From Antedon bifida (taxonomy: Eukaryota > Echinodermata > Crinoidea > Comatulida > Antedonidae): a stretch of DNA of 64,000 bases. The DNA lies in contig OY727095.1 of assembly GCA_963402885.1 (NCBI GenBank), forward strand, positions 21,457,001 through 21,521,000. The letters are read 5' to 3'. Under the pieces are notes generated by a model. The model did no database searches, had not been told where the DNA came from, and worked only from the letters and a program-made list of their open reading frames with translations. The position numbers and the translations under genes were made by a program. The stretch's first letter is position 1; each line of letters begins with the position of its first letter. Positions 62,097 through 64,000 of this stretch are shown piece by piece.

Positions 62097-64000
62097 ATGT
62101 GTCTCACTAGAAACGAGTTTTATAGAATTGGACAACTGAACTTAGCAGTTCCCACCAAAGATGTTTTTATGAGAATCAATGAGCTTGGAATAGCATCAAC
62201 CAAGCCCCGCGGATGTCGTGCCGGAAAAAGAAAACAGAGAGAAATAAAGGTTAGAATTACACCACGTAGAACTAGAAACGGGGAACACCGATCGTCGAAA
62301 AGTCAATGTAGAACGATTAAGCAAGATAATCTAGTTGAACTCTCTAATGGGAAATGGACTCTTCCCTCTTTATTTATGACAAATGCTCGATCTCTAAATA
62401 ATAAAATGGATGAACTGGCTACACGCGTTAGGAAATCTAAACCTGTCGTGATTGCAATTACTGAGACTCACTTAAATCCCGCGTTTCCTGACAAGTTGAT
62501 AGAGTTAGAGGGATACTCGATGGTGCGACGTGATAGGCAAAATCGCAGCGGTGGAGGTATCATCATGTATGTTCGTGAAGACCTATCTTATCGAGTTTGG
62601 TCTGAACTTAATAACGAATCACTGGAAAGTGTGTGGATAACAACCCGGCCAAAACGTTTGCCGCGACAATATTCGAACATCTCCTACGGCCTTATCTATC
62701 ACCCGGAGAGTTCTGTAAATAATGATTGGGAAATGGCGTCTCACATTACACAGAGTTTAGATTATATTTGTAGTAAACATCCGGAATCAGGAATAATCGT
62801 CACAGGAGACTTCAACCGAATGAGAGACAACCTTATTGTTAAGTATCCCTTAAAACAGATCGTTAAAGTATCAACTAGAGATCGCGCATCACTTGATTTA
62901 ATATATACTAATATGAGCGATGTTTTTAATGCACCTACTAAAGAATCACCTTTAGGACTGTCTGATCACAACGTCATCGTATGCACCCCAATCGTAGGAA
63001 CATTTAAATCGCCTAACGTCTTCGCTTACCATACAAAACGTAGCTGTAAACCGGGTGCCAAGGAAAACTTCGAACGCGACATTAATAACATTAGATGGCA
63101 AGATCTATATCGAATGGATGGATGTTGTAACCAGTTTGAACTGTATCATAAGAACATTTCTGAACTCTTAAATTTACACTTCCCCCAAGTAACGATTAAA
63201 AGACTTCTTAAAGATAAGCCATGGGTAAATAATGCGTTTAAAGGTATCGTTTCTAGACGGCAAGCAGCTTTTGCAATTGACCCCATGTCTGCCGAATATA
63301 AGAAACTTAGAAACTTATCTAACCGAATGGCTAAATCTTTGAGAGGTGATTTTTATCGTAATAGTATTGCCCAGTTATTCTCGTCCGATTCTAAATCTTG
63401 GTGGAGGGGTATTAAACAATTTCTTAATCTCGGAAAGGGTACTAAGTACTTTAAAACTATGGCTAATGAATTATGTAACGGGAACGTATACGATCTTACC
63501 ACGAAAATTAGTGGTTTTTTCCAGTCCCTGACTTCTGAGTTCAAACCTCTTGAACCAAAAACCAATGATTGTAACACTGTAGTACCACCCCATTTAATTA
63601 TCACGCCAGAGACAATTGAGTCTAAGCTTAAACTTGTGAAATGTAATAAAGCCCCAGGCCCGGACGGAATCCCTCCGTGGGTACTACGTGATTTTGCCAA
63701 TGTCCTTTCCAAGCCAATAAGTGCAATAGTTAACTCCAGTTTAAGGGAAGGGGTTCTCCCCATGCTTTGGAAGTCAGCCGATATAATCCCCATTCCAAAG
63801 GTTAACCCACCTAAGGTTCTTGAGAATGACTTGCGTCCTATTTCGCTGACTTCCACCACCATGAAAGTTATTGAAGGGATCGTAGGGGAAATGATTTGGG
63901 TCCAAATTAAAGATAAAATCAAGTTGAATCAATTTGGTTGCTCTAAGGGTGTGTCTACCACTGACGCTCTTATACATTTGTTAACCGAATGCTTTAATGC
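62097..64000 (+). CDS. Jockey/CR1-type LINE ORF2: endonuclease and reverse transcriptase (partial, 634+ aa)
   Basis: One reading frame is open from ATG 62097 to the end of the window. It encodes the enzyme that nicks target DNA and copies element RNA into it. An apurinic-type endonuclease fills about residues 90-310: TNARSLNNKMDEL, ITETHLNPAF, RSGGGIIMYV, VTGDFN and LSDHNVIV keep the catalytic N, E, D-x-N and SDH residues. After a linker with SWWRGIKQFLNLGKG, reverse transcriptase blocks begin at about 515: KAPGPDGIPPWVLRD, NDLRPISLTSTTMKVIE and QFGCSKGVSTTDALI. The YxDD block, C terminus and 3' tail lie beyond the window. A basic N-terminal 80 residues (KPRGCRAGKRKQRE) precede the endonuclease. 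No lesion seen; the copy may be young. Confidence 0.93.
   Translation, partial: MCLTRNEFYRIGQLNLAVPTKDVFMRINELGIASTKPRGCRAGKRKQREIKVRITPRRTRNGEHRSSKSQCRTIKQDNLVELSNGKWTLPSLFMTNARSLNNKMDELATRVRKSKPVVIAITETHLNPAFPDKLIELEGYSMVRRDRQNRSGGGIIMYVREDLSYRVWSELNNESLESVWITTRPKRLPRQYSNISYGLIYHPESSVNNDWEMASHITQSLDYICSKHPESGIIVTGDFNRMRDNLIVKYPLKQIVKVSTRDRASLDLIYTNMSDVFNAPTKESPLGLSDHNVIVCTPIVGTFKSPNVFAYHTKRSCKPGAKENFERDINNIRWQDLYRMDGCCNQFELYHKNISELLNLHFPQVTIKRLLKDKPWVNNAFKGIVSRRQAAFAIDPMSAEYKKLRNLSNRMAKSLRGDFYRNSIAQLFSSDSKSWWRGIKQFLNLGKGTKYFKTMANELCNGNVYDLTTKISGFFQSLTSEFKPLEPKTNDCNTVVPPHLIITPETIESKLKLVKCNKAPGPDGIPPWVLRDFANVLSKPISAIVNSSLREGVLPMLWKSADIIPIPKVNPPKVLENDLRPISLTSTTMKVIEGIVGEMIWVQIKDKIKLNQFGCSKGVSTTDALIHLLTECFN

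Overview
The window is AT-rich metazoan nuclear DNA dominated by transposable elements. Genes are split by GT-AG introns, and the mobile elements are animal types: Gypsy and BEL/Pao LTR retrotransposons, PIF-Harbinger, hAT-like and Mutator-like DNA elements, and a Jockey/CR1-type LINE. The palindrome TAGGCCTA recurs about 28 times in unrelated contexts. From memory this octamer is common in echinoderm genomes, so a marine invertebrate and probably an echinoderm is my best guess. No single-copy host gene proves this.

Layout. 1-5237: head-to-tail 1.3-1.6 kb repeat units, each with a head hairpin, a decayed tRNA-like segment and an A-rich tail. 5238-5598: mini-array of perfect hairpins. 5599-7165: an inverted-repeat element and a 163-bp tandem array. 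7228-15988: inverted modules rich in GCGGCCGCC flank a region into which an intact Gypsy element (9090-13485) inserted. 17127-17502: a two-exon small gene. 18256-18712: a 90-bp array. 18960-21077: a multi-pass membrane protein on the minus strand, the only strong candidate for an ordinary host gene. 22063-25080: LINE remnants and MITEs. 26080-30184: a structurally complete PIF-Harbinger transposon with a spliced transposase on plus and a spliced MADF-BESS protein on minus. 30196-31028: a second, non-autonomous TAA-flanked element carrying a broken Myb/SANT gene. 31138-31334: a hAT-type MITE. 32019-39620: a tandem-repeat-bearing hAT-like element interrupted by a minus-strand Gypsy element (33083-39474).

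40563-47135: a LINE fragment, unclassified DNA, then a Gypsy element with apparently identical LTRs but no integrase. 47139-53523: a decayed minus-strand BEL/Pao element, its right LTR split by a MITE. 53534-59304: ends with about 90-bp inverted repeats around a spliced, truncated MULE-like transposase N-terminus, with a second copy of the same MITE inside. 58839-58981: a short solo LTR. 59307-61452: a deleted Gypsy fragment. 61453-64000: a LINE whose endonuclease-reverse transcriptase ORF runs open off the window end.

The elements are nested, and the target duplications give relative ages. Gypsy-1 and Gypsy-3 look youngest. The Harbinger and Gypsy-2 are nearly intact. BEL, Gypsy-4 and the minus-strand LINE are old or deleted. 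Calls rest on reading by eye; family assignments below superfamily are tentative.
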